A stretch of DNA of 41,501 nucleotides from positions 1 to 41,501 of the forward strand of contig NZ_CANLYD010000027.1 of the NCBI RefSeq assembly GCF_947495315.1. Reading direction: 5' to 3'. The stretch's first letter is position 1. Every line of letters starts with the position of its first letter. The DNA comes from an uncultured Aquimarina sp. (GTDB taxonomy: Bacteria; Bacteroidota; Bacteroidia; Flavobacteriales; Flavobacteriaceae). A program made the position numbers and the translations under genes. The notes under the pieces were generated by a model. That model was not told the origin of the DNA. It saw only the letters and a list, made by a program, of their open reading frames with translations, and ran no database searches. This document shows, in pieces, positions 16,370 through 24,362 of the stretch.

Positions 16370-17252
16370 GCAAAAAACGTATCAACAATACTTGGAAGAA
16401 GAAGGCTATACCCAAAAGACGATTACATCAAAAAAGAGAGAACAACTCTATTTTACCAAATGGTGCAAACGACAATCCACAACCCCTATAGAAATCGATT
16501 ATAAAACTTGTTTAAAATACATCAAGCATCTAACCAGAAAAGGCAATAGTAAAAGAAGTATTAATCACAGATTAGCTAGCCTAAAAACCTACTTTACCTA
16601 TCTGATCAGTGAAGCCTACCGAATAGATAATCCAATTGAAAATACGAATGTACGAGGAACACAACGAACGATCCATTATAACTTATTAGAACCCGAAGAA
16701 CTAGAGGATTTATATTACAGTTATTATACAGAAAACTATCAGGAAATATATCACAGTTACACAGCAAAACGTAATAAAATCATTGTTGGACTACTCGTAT
16801 ATCAAGGATTAGATACCGCAGATTTAAGTAAATTAAAAGTAGAAGATGTACAGCTTAATAAAGGTAAAATCTATGTTCCTAGTAGAAAACGAAGTAATGC
16901 CAGAGAATTAGAACTAAAGCCTTGGCAAATGATGGATTTTATGACGTATCTAAATGACATTAGACCTCATTTATTAGTACGATTAAACAGTGATACGAAT
17001 CAACTCTTCCCATCTGGCGAACGATTTACAATGACACATACGATTATCAAAAAACTAAAGAAAGTAAATCAAAAAGTAGAAAGTGCTAAACAAATCAGAG
17101 CATCGGTAATTACTAACTGGTTAAAACAATACAATCTTAGAAAAAGTCAATATATGGCAGGACATAAATACATTAGTTCTACAGAAAGATATTTACAAGA
17201 TGATCTGGAAAACCTACAGGAAATGATAAATAACTTCCATCCAATACATTAA
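16356..17252 (+). CDS. Tyrosine recombinase B (copy 2)
   Basis: Duplicate of 8401-9297, again with GLDTADL in place of the usual GLR box and a degenerate HxxR box. That the altered active site is present in an otherwise intact gene and in both copies suggests that it is the normal state of this protein, not a fresh mutation. Confidence 0.8.
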   Translation: MKTDKQKTYQQYLEEEGYTQKTITSKKREQLYFTKWCKRQSTTPIEIDYKTCLKYIKHLTRKGNSKRSINHRLASLKTYFTYLISEAYRIDNPIENTNVRGTQRTIHYNLLEPEELEDLYYSYYTENYQEIYHSYTAKRNKIIVGLLVYQGLDTADLSKLKVEDVQLNKGKIYVPSRKRSNARELELKPWQMMDFMTYLNDIRPHLLVRLNSDTNQLFPSGERFTMTHTIIKKLKKVNQKVESAKQIRASVITNWLKQYNLRKSQYMAGHKYISSTERYLQDDLENLQEMINNFHPIH

Positions 17253-17310
17253 AAATATGTGGAATAGAAATCAAAAAACTAATAATATTAATATATAAAT
17301 TATCTTTGTT

Positions 17311-17571
17311 ATGAATATAAACATGAATGTTATGGATTTACAGGCAGACATCAAATGGATATTGAAGGAGTTGAAAGATGTAAAAGATCCTACTTTTATT
17401 GAAGCTATCAAAAATATGCTCAAGTATAGAAAAAAAGTGTCCACTACTGAACGTATAAGTATCGAACAGTACAATAAGGAATTAGACGAATCTATTGCAG
17501 ATATAGAAGCAGGCAGGGTTCATTCTCACGAGGAAGTAAAAGCGATGATGCAACAATGGGGAAGGAAATAA
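17311..17571 (+). CDS. Antitoxin of a type II toxin-antitoxin pair (copy 2)
   Basis: Duplicate of 9356-9616. As there, TATCTTTG at 17301-17308 makes the ATG at 17332 (MDLQ) more likely than 17311. It overlaps the toxin gene by 16 bases. Confidence 0.65.
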   Translation: MNINMNVMDLQADIKWILKELKDVKDPTFIEAIKNMLKYRKKVSTTERISIEQYNKELDESIADIEAGRVHSHEEVKAMMQQWGRK

Positions 17572-17858
17572 TCTGGACGAACTACGCTACAGTAGAATTG
17601 AATGAAGCTTTTTTAGATTTACTGGAACAATCAGAATCTATAGAAATCACAACAAGAGTTATGGGTGAAGTTGTAGAATCTGTTGAGATACTGAAAACCC
17701 ATCCAGAAATCTATAAATTAGATAAACTTAGAAAGAACAATAAAGGAACTATCAGAGCTTTTGAAAAGCATAGTTATAGAATCTCTTACCAAGTAGAAAA
17801 AGATACTGTTTACATTATTCGAATACGATACGCAGGAAAAGAACCTTTAGAATATTAA
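17556..17858 (+). CDS. RelE/ParE-family toxin (copy 2)
   Basis: Duplicate of 9601-9903, 100 residues, same fold pattern. With two identical modules, loss of only one element copy would not trigger post-segregational killing, so the addiction effect applies only when both are lost (inference). Confidence 0.75.
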   Translation: MGKEIIWTNYATVELNEAFLDLLEQSESIEITTRVMGEVVESVEILKTHPEIYKLDKLRKNNKGTIRAFEKHSYRISYQVEKDTVYIIRIRYAGKEPLEY

Positions 17859-17880
17859 AAATCTTCATTAGAAATATAGT

Positions 17881-17906
17881 CCCGAATCGAAAGGTTCGGG
17901 CTTTTT
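17881..17906 (+). terminator. Rho-independent terminator after the toxin-antitoxin pair (copy 2)
   Basis: Same CCCGAATC-GAAA-GGTTCGGG stem and T-run as at 9926-9951. Confidence 0.85.
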
Positions 17907-18625
17907 GTTTCCATAGATAAATAGCCAAGTGAGTCGCTATGCTCCAATTAGTTATTATCACATCAGCCCAAAAGGGCTTTTGTAATAAGCTGTTATAAGG
18001 TGTTCCTTCGTCACTTCATAAGCCATATTTTCTTCTTCTACAATTGCAGAAAAAGCAATTGTTCCAGATCGTTATAACTTCCTCACCTTCGGTCGTCAGT
18101 TTTCACTAGAAACATATGACCTTATTACGTTCCTCTTTCACTCGTAGCTACTTTTTGCTTAAAAACAATAAAGAACGCTATCGCTGAATAATAAATTAAG
18201 CAAAACCGCTACTTCATTGGCTACGCCGCTTGGTCGCAGCCTAGCCGATTATTTATGTTGAAGTTTATATTTTGATAAATCGGAAAACATAAAAATCGTC
18301 TGGCACATAAAACCGTTACACTCCTTTTTATGTGTCGGCTGCTCCTCTCCGCTACGGCTACGCCAGTTATGCGTACACGCAGATATCTTCAGTCGCCAGA
18401 TGGCTATGATTAATCTTAAAGCTGAAGGTCAGCAGCAACAGCAGTTGCGCACTTCAGCTTTAAGATCAATCCTTCTTACTCAAACGTGGAAATAATTTAG
18501 GGTTTACTAACATTTTTACCTAGTTGTCAACAAGTTTTTTGTTGAAGACTGGTGGAAACCTCATAGGTTTATTACACTACAGATTAACTAAAATTATCTA
18601 ATATCGTACTCAAATACAACACTCT
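17907..18625 (+). other. Non-coding, hairpin-rich tail of the element (copy 2)
   Basis: Duplicate of 9952-10670 with the same hairpins; the large nested one is at 18408-18471. No gene seen. Confidence 0.6.
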
Positions 18626-18814
18626 ATGGATAAGACTCTAATGTATATGATATTTTTTGTGGTTCTGGTGGTTTTGTTATGGATGATGCCAGATAAAAAA
18701 ATAAATACAATACGTAAATTTTTGACTTCAATATTACAAGTCCTCCCTATAACAAAAGTAGCAGAAGCTTGTATAGCTTACTTTAAAAGTAAAAACGCTT
18801 CCAAAGCGGAATAG
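18626..18814 (+). CDS. 62-residue single-pass membrane protein (copy 2)
   Basis: Duplicate of 10671-10859: one membrane helix and a basic segment, with the 3' end inside the hairpin at 18794-18856. Same reservations about whether it is expressed. Confidence 0.45.
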   Translation: MDKTLMYMIFFVVLVVLLWMMPDKKINTIRKFLTSILQVLPITKVAEACIAYFKSKNASKAE

Positions 18815-18856
18815 CGCAAGGATGCAGCGCAGAGGCTCTTCCGCTTTGGAAGTGTT

Positions 18857-19295
18857 AGCCAAAGTGGCGAATGAACGTCACACAAACTAGCTAAAAAACC
18901 TCCGGTAATCAGTCGGAAGCCATCCAGAATCCACTAAATCAAGTCTACGAGGCGATAATATAGGTCTGGTATTATAATATTCCTTCAAAAAATCATCGCT
19001 TAAAGCTCAAATCTTTAAGTATAGCAGTCGGTGCGCGGTTATTTTACATAGTTGTATTATGGAGCGAGCTTTGGGAGTATCCATAATGCCCAATTATGTA
19101 AACATAACTTTGGTGATGCGGCTGGCTTTAGAAGTTAGCTAGTACAAATACACAAACCCGTAATCAAGGTAAAGGGAGAATTACTATTTTAGCAATGTAG
19201 AAAGATACACGACAGAAAGAACGTTCTTAAAAAATAGCATCTTTAGAAGGTAACCGTTTAAAAAAATGGTGCGCGCTTAAAAAAAACGCATAAGC
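18857..19295 (+). other. Non-coding right end of the element (copy 2)
   Basis: Duplicate of 10902-11340, with the nested dyad at 19038-19108. It ends at the right attachment core. Confidence 0.55.
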
Positions 19296-19327
19296 TATTA
19301 TCCCTTTGGACTACAACATAAAGGATA
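19296..19327 (+). repeat. Attachment-site core, right junction (attR-like)
   Basis: The third copy of the 32-bp core is followed by the displaced RHS tail. After base 32 the two tails differ at 8 of the next 52 bases, all silent, while the 32 core bases are identical. This marks the right limit of the element array. Confidence 0.75.
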
Positions 19328-20297
19328 TAACGATCTGATCGTATCGGAACATAACTATGGGTTTGGTGGTAAAGAAGAAAACTCGGAACTTGGATTGCAA
19401 TGGTTAGACTTTGGAGCAAGGAATTACAATGCTGCTCTAGGTCGATGGATGAATATTGATCCTCTTGCAGAAGTTACTTATTCTCATAATCCATATCATT
19501 TTGCTTTTAATAATCCTATCTACTTTATAGATCCAGATGGATTATCAGCTTTTGGTTCTCAAATGGTCTCTCAAGCATTTACAGGTTACTATGATGATGG
19601 TGCGGGTAATCTAGTTTATGACCCTAATGTAAATAATCAAGGTGATGTTGATGCACTTGGACTAGATGGAGCTTCATATGTTGGTGATGATTACTATGAT
19701 AAAAGTACAAATACTTATTATGATGAAAATGGTGTTGCTCACGAAAATTACGAAAGAAACCCTCTTTACCCTTCAAAATTTAGATGGAGTTTTGCTTTAT
19801 GGCTTCAAAACTTGAATTCGGAAGGGAATACTATTGAGAGTATAGGCTCTGGTTTTGTAATTGTAGGAAAAGGACAAACCACCAGAAGTAATAATCGATC
19901 CGAAAATCCAACAGATGATGTTTATATTCCTCAAGAAGTTATTTCTGCATTATCTTCATTTGCCAAAACTGGTAAAAACAGAAAGACTGGAGACAGAAGA
20001 ACTAATGCATCTACAAAAAAAAGTAATAAAGCATCTAATATAAATAAAAAGGTTAAAGAATTTAAAAAAGGTATGTCTCATGCTAAGAAAGCTAAAAAAT
20101 ATGGAACTGCATTAGGCTCTATCAGTGTATCCAATAGTGATTCTGTTGTTTTTATAATCCAATATTGGCAAGATGGTGTACCTAACGGAGGTCGTTCTCC
20201 GAACCCTGTAGGAGAAGAAGCTGCAAATGAAGCAGTAAGAGATGGTATGTCGAGCTTTCCAGAATTAGATTCGATACAAAAAATTCGCAAAAATTAG
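19296..20297 (+). pseudogene. Displaced original RHS C-terminus with a different toxin tip
   Basis: 333 residues, open from the attachment core, with no own start (a TTG at 19395 is the first possible one). Residues 1-82, to IDPDG, match the element's core end at about 78% by my count; after IDPDG the two tips share nothing visible. The tip has a Gly/Asp/Tyr-rich linker with DDYYDKSTNTYYDENG, a basic Lys/Arg-Ser/Asn-rich middle (about 210-270) and a C-terminal segment containing SVVFIIQYWQDGVPNGG. I do not recognise the toxin family. Joined in frame to codons 1-935 it gives a 1,268-residue RHS protein, most likely the state before insertion. It is silent now unless transcribed and started internally. 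Confidence 0.8.
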
Positions 20298-20301
20298 TAA
20301 A

Positions 20302-21177
20302 ATGAAATACTTATTATCGTTAATAATTTTAATAATTCTATTTTCTTGTAATAATATAAAAAGAGAAAATGAATATTACGCTAATGGAAATTTGAAATAT
20401 GAAGTAATTATTGTTGATGACAAATACAATGGCTTATATAAAGAGTATTATGAAGACGGAACTTTAAAGATTGAAGGTAATTTTGAAAAAGGTTTAAAAC
20501 AAGGGCAATTTGTTCAATATTACAAACCTGTAGATAAACTTTTAAAATCAGAAACCTCTTGGAAAAATGACACTTTGTATTATCAAAAAGATATCGGTAA
20601 AAATGATCATATAGTGAGTGAGGGGAAATTAGATGATGGGCTGAAAACAGAAAAATGGAAGTATTTTGACAGTAACGAAGGTTATCTTAAAGAAATACAA
20701 GAGTTTTTTGTTATAAAAGATAGTACTTACTTAAATCAAAATTGGCTATTAAATAAAAATCGAGATACACTAGCTAAGGGTAATCACTATAAACTGATGT
20801 CCAAAGACACTTTAAAATTCAGCCAACAGAGAGTATATTTTTTTCTTAAGCAGCCTTATTTTTCATACTATAGTGATTTTGTTGTTTGTCTTCCAAAAGA
20901 TGACAATAAACTCAAAGACGACTTTTCTAATGAAAATATGATTGAATGGGATACAATCGATAATCTTGCGAACAGATTTAGAAACCAAGGAAAGTATCGC
21001 GACAGAAATCACGATGTTGTATTTGACTTGGACTATCAATCTTCTGGAAAAAAAAGACTAAGAGGAATGTTAATAGAAAAACAAACTCTAAAAAATGGTG
21101 ATACCTTTAAGTATGATTTTGCAACAAGAAAAATTTACTTTGATAAAGAAATATTTATAGAAGACAAAGAAAATTAG
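20302..21177 (+). CDS. YwqK/MORN-like lipoprotein, candidate immunity to the displaced tip
   Basis: 291 residues. The lipoprotein signal ends at Cys16 (LIILFSC). Residues 20-75 hold MORN/YwqK-type repeats: EYYANGNLKYEV, GLYKEYYEDGTLKIEGNFEK and GLKQGQFVQYY. The rest is a charged domain with no family I can name. Proteins of this YwqK type are often annotated as antitoxins because they sit behind polymorphic toxins. Here the gene starts four bases after the displaced RHS tail, the same spacing class as the immunity gene of the mobile unit. The sequence supports lipoprotein and repeats; immunity is positional inference. Its stop overlaps a small convergent gene by four bases. Confidence 0.7.
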   Translation: MKYLLSLIILIILFSCNNIKRENEYYANGNLKYEVIIVDDKYNGLYKEYYEDGTLKIEGNFEKGLKQGQFVQYYKPVDKLLKSETSWKNDTLYYQKDIGKNDHIVSEGKLDDGLKTEKWKYFDSNEGYLKEIQEFFVIKDSTYLNQNWLLNKNRDTLAKGNHYKLMSKDTLKFSQQRVYFFLKQPYFSYYSDFVVCLPKDDNKLKDDFSNENMIEWDTIDNLANRFRNQGKYRDRNHDVVFDLDYQSSGKKRLRGMLIEKQTLKNGDTFKYDFATRKIYFDKEIFIEDKEN

Positions 21178-21302
21178 TCGAAATCAAAATCATCGAAATC
21201 AGATGTAGAGTCGTTAATTTTTTCTTTTCTCTTATACTTTACATATAATAAAATAACAAAGAATAGAATAGGCAGAATTATTGGTAAATATTTTTGTATC
21301 AT
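21174..21302 (-). CDS. 42-residue membrane protein
   Basis: A short frame starting MIQKYLPIILPILFFV: one membrane helix (residues 5-20), a basic stop-transfer (KYKRKEK) and an acidic Asp/Phe tail (SDFDDFDFD). It overlaps the upstream convergent lipoprotein gene by four bases, the same overlap seen between the candidate immunity and TPR genes of the mobile unit, and it is codirectional with the following repressor. However, a strong hairpin terminator lies between it and the repressor, so it would need read-through or its own promoter. Not a known family. Confidence 0.4.
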   Translation of the reverse strand: MIQKYLPIILPILFFVILLYVKYKRKEKINDSTSDFDDFDFD

Positions 21303-21312
21303 AATAAAACTG

Positions 21313-21338
21313 AATACCACTCTTAACTGAGTGGTATT
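21313..21338. terminator. Bidirectional terminator
   Basis: AATACCACTC (21313-21322), a six-base loop, and GAGTGGTATT (21329-21338) form a perfect ten-base stem, with T-rich tails on both strands. It would end the repressor transcript from the right and the lipoprotein transcript from the left. Confidence 0.75.
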
Positions 21339-21339
21339 T

Positions 21340-21678
21340 TTATGCAATCGATTTAAGTTTTACATTTTTGATGAGTGTATCAAGGGTATATAGGATATGT
21401 TTTTGATCTTCCTTTCCAAACTCAGAAATATCCTGAAACCTTCTAAGCATATTATAGTTTTTAAAAAGTTCTGCATTATTGTTCTCTCCAAGCAAGTACC
21501 TTACAGAAGTATTAAGAAGTTGTGCCAATTTTTTGGCAGTATCTACAGAAGGTATTATCTCGTCACGTTCATAACGGGAAATCACACTGATAAATGTACT
21601 GAGCTGTTTAGCTAGTTCTGTCTGTGATAATCTTAACTCTTTCCTTAAAGAAGCAATACGCTTACCAAATGACAACAT
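21340..21678 (-). CDS. Xre-family repressor of the displaced cassette
   Basis: 112 residues with a Cro/CI-type HTH: LSQTELAKQLSTFISVISRY, then SVDTAKKLAQLLNTSVRYLLG. It is clearly homologous to the element's repressor (shared SFGKR start, SRYERDE/GRYERDE, the P-S-x-DTA-x-KLA-x-LL block and the same length) but well diverged. Its upstream region also shares AGCAAATATACAGA with that of the element repressor, including the TATATTTG -7 box on the minus strand (complement of 21727-21734). The position after the tip and immunity genes, and the orientation, are the same as in the mobile unit. It thus looks like a leftover of an older related element that has lost its ATPase and recombinases. Confidence 0.8.
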   Translation of the reverse strand: MLSFGKRIASLRKELRLSQTELAKQLSTFISVISRYERDEIIPSVDTAKKLAQLLNTSVRYLLGENNNAELFKNYNMLRRFQDISEFGKEDQKHILYTLDTLIKNVKLKSIA

Positions 21679-21784
21679 AAAATTACTCTTAAACGGTTAT
21701 AAATGGGCGTAAAATCCTGAATAGAGCAAATATACAGACCTTAATCGATTAAAAAAAAACTGTTTGAGACTTTCTTAAAAACCC

Positions 21785-22151
21785 GATCGCTCGGATATGA
21801 TAGCGCGGAAATTTTTTCCGTGCCACGTATGAGTAAAGGATAAGAGTAAGAAATAGTATAAAAACAGTCGTGTCTTTATAATGATATAGCCGTTTTTTTA
21901 CAATAATGTTTAATGTTTTTAATAATGATTTACCGCACAGATTGCAACCCCGATCGCTCGGATATGATTGCGCGGAAATGTTTACCCAGATCGCTCGGAT
22001 ATGATAGCGCGGAAATGTTTTCCCTGATGCGTATGAGTAAGCGATAAGAGTAAGAAATAGTATAAAAACAGTCGTGTCTTTAAAATGATATGGCTGTTTT
22101 TTTACAATAATATTTAATGTTTTTAATAATGATTTACCGCACAGATTGCAA
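21785..22151 (+). repeat. Duplicated 163-bp repeat with an extra partial copy
   Basis: 21785-21947 and 21989-22151 are about 90% identical by eye, each starting GATCGCTCGGATATGAT and ending GCACAGATTGCAA. Between them, 21952-21980 is a third copy of only the first 29 bases. Each start contains CGCT...AGCG as a small hairpin. The unit looks like a dispersed chromosomal repeat, not a gene. Confidence 0.8.
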
Positions 22152-22444
22152 ATCTGCGCTATCTGGATCAGCTAAGAATATGGGACTTCGAGAGCCTCAG
22201 TCCTTGCTTGGTATTACGGTATAGCTATTATACGTTTCCGAAAGGTGAGGTTCTCGAACCTTGGGTTTACCGGGCTTCGAGAGCCTCAACCCTCGTTTAC
22301 TGTCTCGTCCTAAAAGAAGTTTATATATTTTACATTAATCCTAAAATAGCTTTACAATCCAGTGTAACTAATGATTAAATTTTAACACTTTTGTAACAAA
22401 AATTATTTAAAAATGCTCAAAACCTACTATCATAAGTGGGGAGG

Positions 22445-22683
22445 GGGTACTTATATAAGTGGGTATCCGAACATAAAACAATTACTTGGGGTACTCATGG
22501 TAGTGGGTATTCTTGGTTCATACTTTAGTAGGGGGTACTTCTCATGTAGGGATAGGGTACTTAAAACAGAGGCAAGACTAGGTGTAGACAGAAGTGCCGC
22601 TTCCCTTAGAACCAAGTGCTACTTGTGTTCGAACTACCCCCAGGGTACTTCGTAAGTAGGGAGAGGGTACTTATGAAGTACCC
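22445..22683 (+). repeat. GGGTACTT repeat cluster
   Basis: GGGTACTT occurs at 22445, 22533, 22555, 22643 and 22665, with a variant GGGTACTC at 22489. The last copy pairs with AAGTACCC (22676-22683) over a three-base loop. Spacing is irregular. An 80-codon frame runs through it (22413-22655), but its content follows the repeats, so I do not call it a gene. Confidence 0.6.
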
Positions 22684-23052
22684 CTAAATAATTAAGAACT
22701 GTTGATTTTTTAACAAAAACAGTGTAGTTTCATTGTTCTACAAGTATATAAAACTTCTCTTAGGCGCCAAGCGCGGTCATAGAGCGAATAAGAGCAGAAA
22801 ATAGATTTCCTACAGTTGTTAAAATCAATACCAAATCTATATTTTTTATTTTTTTAACACTTTATTTTATTAAGGATCAGTACATTGTGTCTTGTAACAC
22901 AAATCAGAGTACAATTAGCGCTATGGGGATAGCATTATCGTAACTTTTATAAAATATAAAGGCATTTGTTTATGATAACACCGTAAACAAAAGTGTTTTG
23001 TAGTATACACTAGTTTCGTATAGGTTGTACAAGATCAACAAAAAAGTAATTA

Positions 23053-24231
23053 ATGACATTGCAAAAAAACCTTTTGGGGCTGGTTTTTTTCTTTTTTCTG
23101 AATTCAACATTTTCTCAACAAAAGCCATTAGCACTAGCTAATGAAACTCAATACGACTATGCTTTTGTAGAAACAGCCAATGTATATCTAAATATAGCTA
23201 CATCTGTAGCTAATGTATCAACCATTCCTAAGGATCCGAAAGAATCGAAAGTCTATGATTTTCTGTCTGGTCGATCTTTATCGACCTATGATGATACAGC
23301 AAATTTTATAGTAGAATCCTTGCGTATAAACTCTAAAAACTCGGATTATGCACCCAGTTTTTATAAAGGGGAACTCGTATTTGCTTCTTCTCGAAATAGT
23401 AAATCTATGACTGTTATACTTCAGGAGAATAGTAATGAACCTTTTTTAGATTTATATACAACCAGCAAGAACATACCTAATAAAGGAATATCCAGATTAA
23501 AAGGCGCTGTTAATACCAAGTTTCACGAATCTTCGGCTGCTTTTAGTCCAGATGGAAAAACAGTGTACTTTACCAGAAACAATTATTCTAAAAGAAAATT
23601 TAAAAGAAACACAAAAGGCTGTGTCTTGTTAAAAATATATAAGGCAGATTATGATAATGGTAAATGGAAAAATGTAGAAGAGTTACCGTTTAACAGTGAT
23701 GAATACTCTACAGCACATCCTGCATTATCACCTGATGGGAAATTCTTGTACTTTGCTAGTGATATGCCGGGCAGTTATGGTAAATCAGATATCTATGCAG
23801 TAGCAATACACGAAGATGGAAGTTACGGTACTCCCAAAAATTTAGGTAGTTTGATAAATACTGCCGGTAGAGAAACGTTTCCGTATGTAAGTGATAAAGG
23901 AACCCTGTTTTTTACAAGTAATGGACATGTAGGTTTTGGAGGTTTAGATATTTTTATGGTATTGCCTGATGAGCAAAGAAACTGGGTAGTGTATAATATG
24001 GGAGCACCCATTAATAGTCCTAAAGATGATTTTACTTTTATTATCAATGAAGAGAATAATATGGGGTATTTTGCCAGTAACCGTGATGGAGGCAAAGGAG
24101 GTGATGATATATATGGATTTAAGCAGCTTGCTCCACTACAAAAATATCGCAATCCTATGCCGGAAATCAAGCGAAAAATTAAAAGACATTTAGAGATAAA
24201 ACCTGCAAAAGAAGAAATTACCTCTTTTTAA
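23053..24231 (+). CDS. Secreted PD40 (TolB-like) beta-propeller protein
   Basis: 392 residues. Signal peptide at 1-21 (LLGLVFFFFLNSTFSQ). PD40/WD40-like blades are clear: AAFSPDGKTVYFTRN, PALSPDGKFLYFASD with KSDIYA, FPYVSDKGTLFFTSNG with GGLDIF, and MGYFASNRDGGKGGDDIYGF. In Flavobacteriia this propeller usually forms the middle of larger OmpA-family envelope proteins (such as PorE-type proteins) that end in a peptidoglycan-binding domain; here the protein stops just after the propeller with a basic tail, so the OmpA part is absent. No PorP/SprF-like partner is next to it. It is probably a periplasmic or surface-associated protein; exact role unknown. Confidence 0.8.
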   Translation: MTLQKNLLGLVFFFFLNSTFSQQKPLALANETQYDYAFVETANVYLNIATSVANVSTIPKDPKESKVYDFLSGRSLSTYDDTANFIVESLRINSKNSDYAPSFYKGELVFASSRNSKSMTVILQENSNEPFLDLYTTSKNIPNKGISRLKGAVNTKFHESSAAFSPDGKTVYFTRNNYSKRKFKRNTKGCVLLKIYKADYDNGKWKNVEELPFNSDEYSTAHPALSPDGKFLYFASDMPGSYGKSDIYAVAIHEDGSYGTPKNLGSLINTAGRETFPYVSDKGTLFFTSNGHVGFGGLDIFMVLPDEQRNWVVYNMGAPINSPKDDFTFIINEENNMGYFASNRDGGKGGDDIYGFKQLAPLQKYRNPMPEIKRKIKRHLEIKPAKEEITSF

Positions 24232-24362
24232 AAAATAATAACAAAGGACAGGAGATGTTTGCTTAATTTTAACAGGGTATTTTTCTGTTAAATAACATTA
24301 ATTAACAGGCGGTGATTTGATAAACATAATATCTTAGAGGCATTAACCTTAAAAAATATATT

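Larger units (their letters stand above)
11341..19295 (+). mobile_element. RHS-tip-swapping integrative element, copy 2 (tandem)
   Basis: This is the second head-to-tail copy of the 7,955-bp unit. Segments I compared by eye, including both ends and several intergenic stretches, are identical to copy 1. The right limit is defined by 19296-19327, which repeats the first 32 bases of the unit before the sequence diverges into a different RHS tail. Tandem arrays of this kind form when a site-specific recombinase inserts a second circle at an existing attachment site, or by unequal crossing-over between identical copies. The absence of divergence points to a very recent event. Confidence 0.85.
21679..23052 (+). 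other. Gene-poor, repeat-rich intergenic region
   Basis: About 1.4 kb with no gene I can support. It contains the duplicated 163-bp unit, three CTTCGAGAGCCTCA-type motifs (22186-22199, 22275-22288 and inverted 22246-22258), and a cluster of GGGTACTT motifs. If the displaced cassette is an old element, this is where its lost right half would have been. I see no trace of recombinase coding sequence. Confidence 0.6.

Noticed and set aside
3386..19295. Assembly artefact as full explanation of the tandem copies
   Set aside because: Possible for the copy number, but it cannot explain the different RHS tail after the right junction, which shows at least one real insertion.
22413..22655. 80-codon open frame in the GGGTACTT region
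   Set aside because: Its residues (GTY, GVL, GYF and similar) simply follow the DNA repeats; no family, signal or good initiation context. Treated as part of the repeat cluster.
21785..22690. CRISPR array
   Set aside because: The repeats are either too long (163 bp, two copies) or too short and irregular (GGGTACTT), with no uniform spacers and no cas genes.
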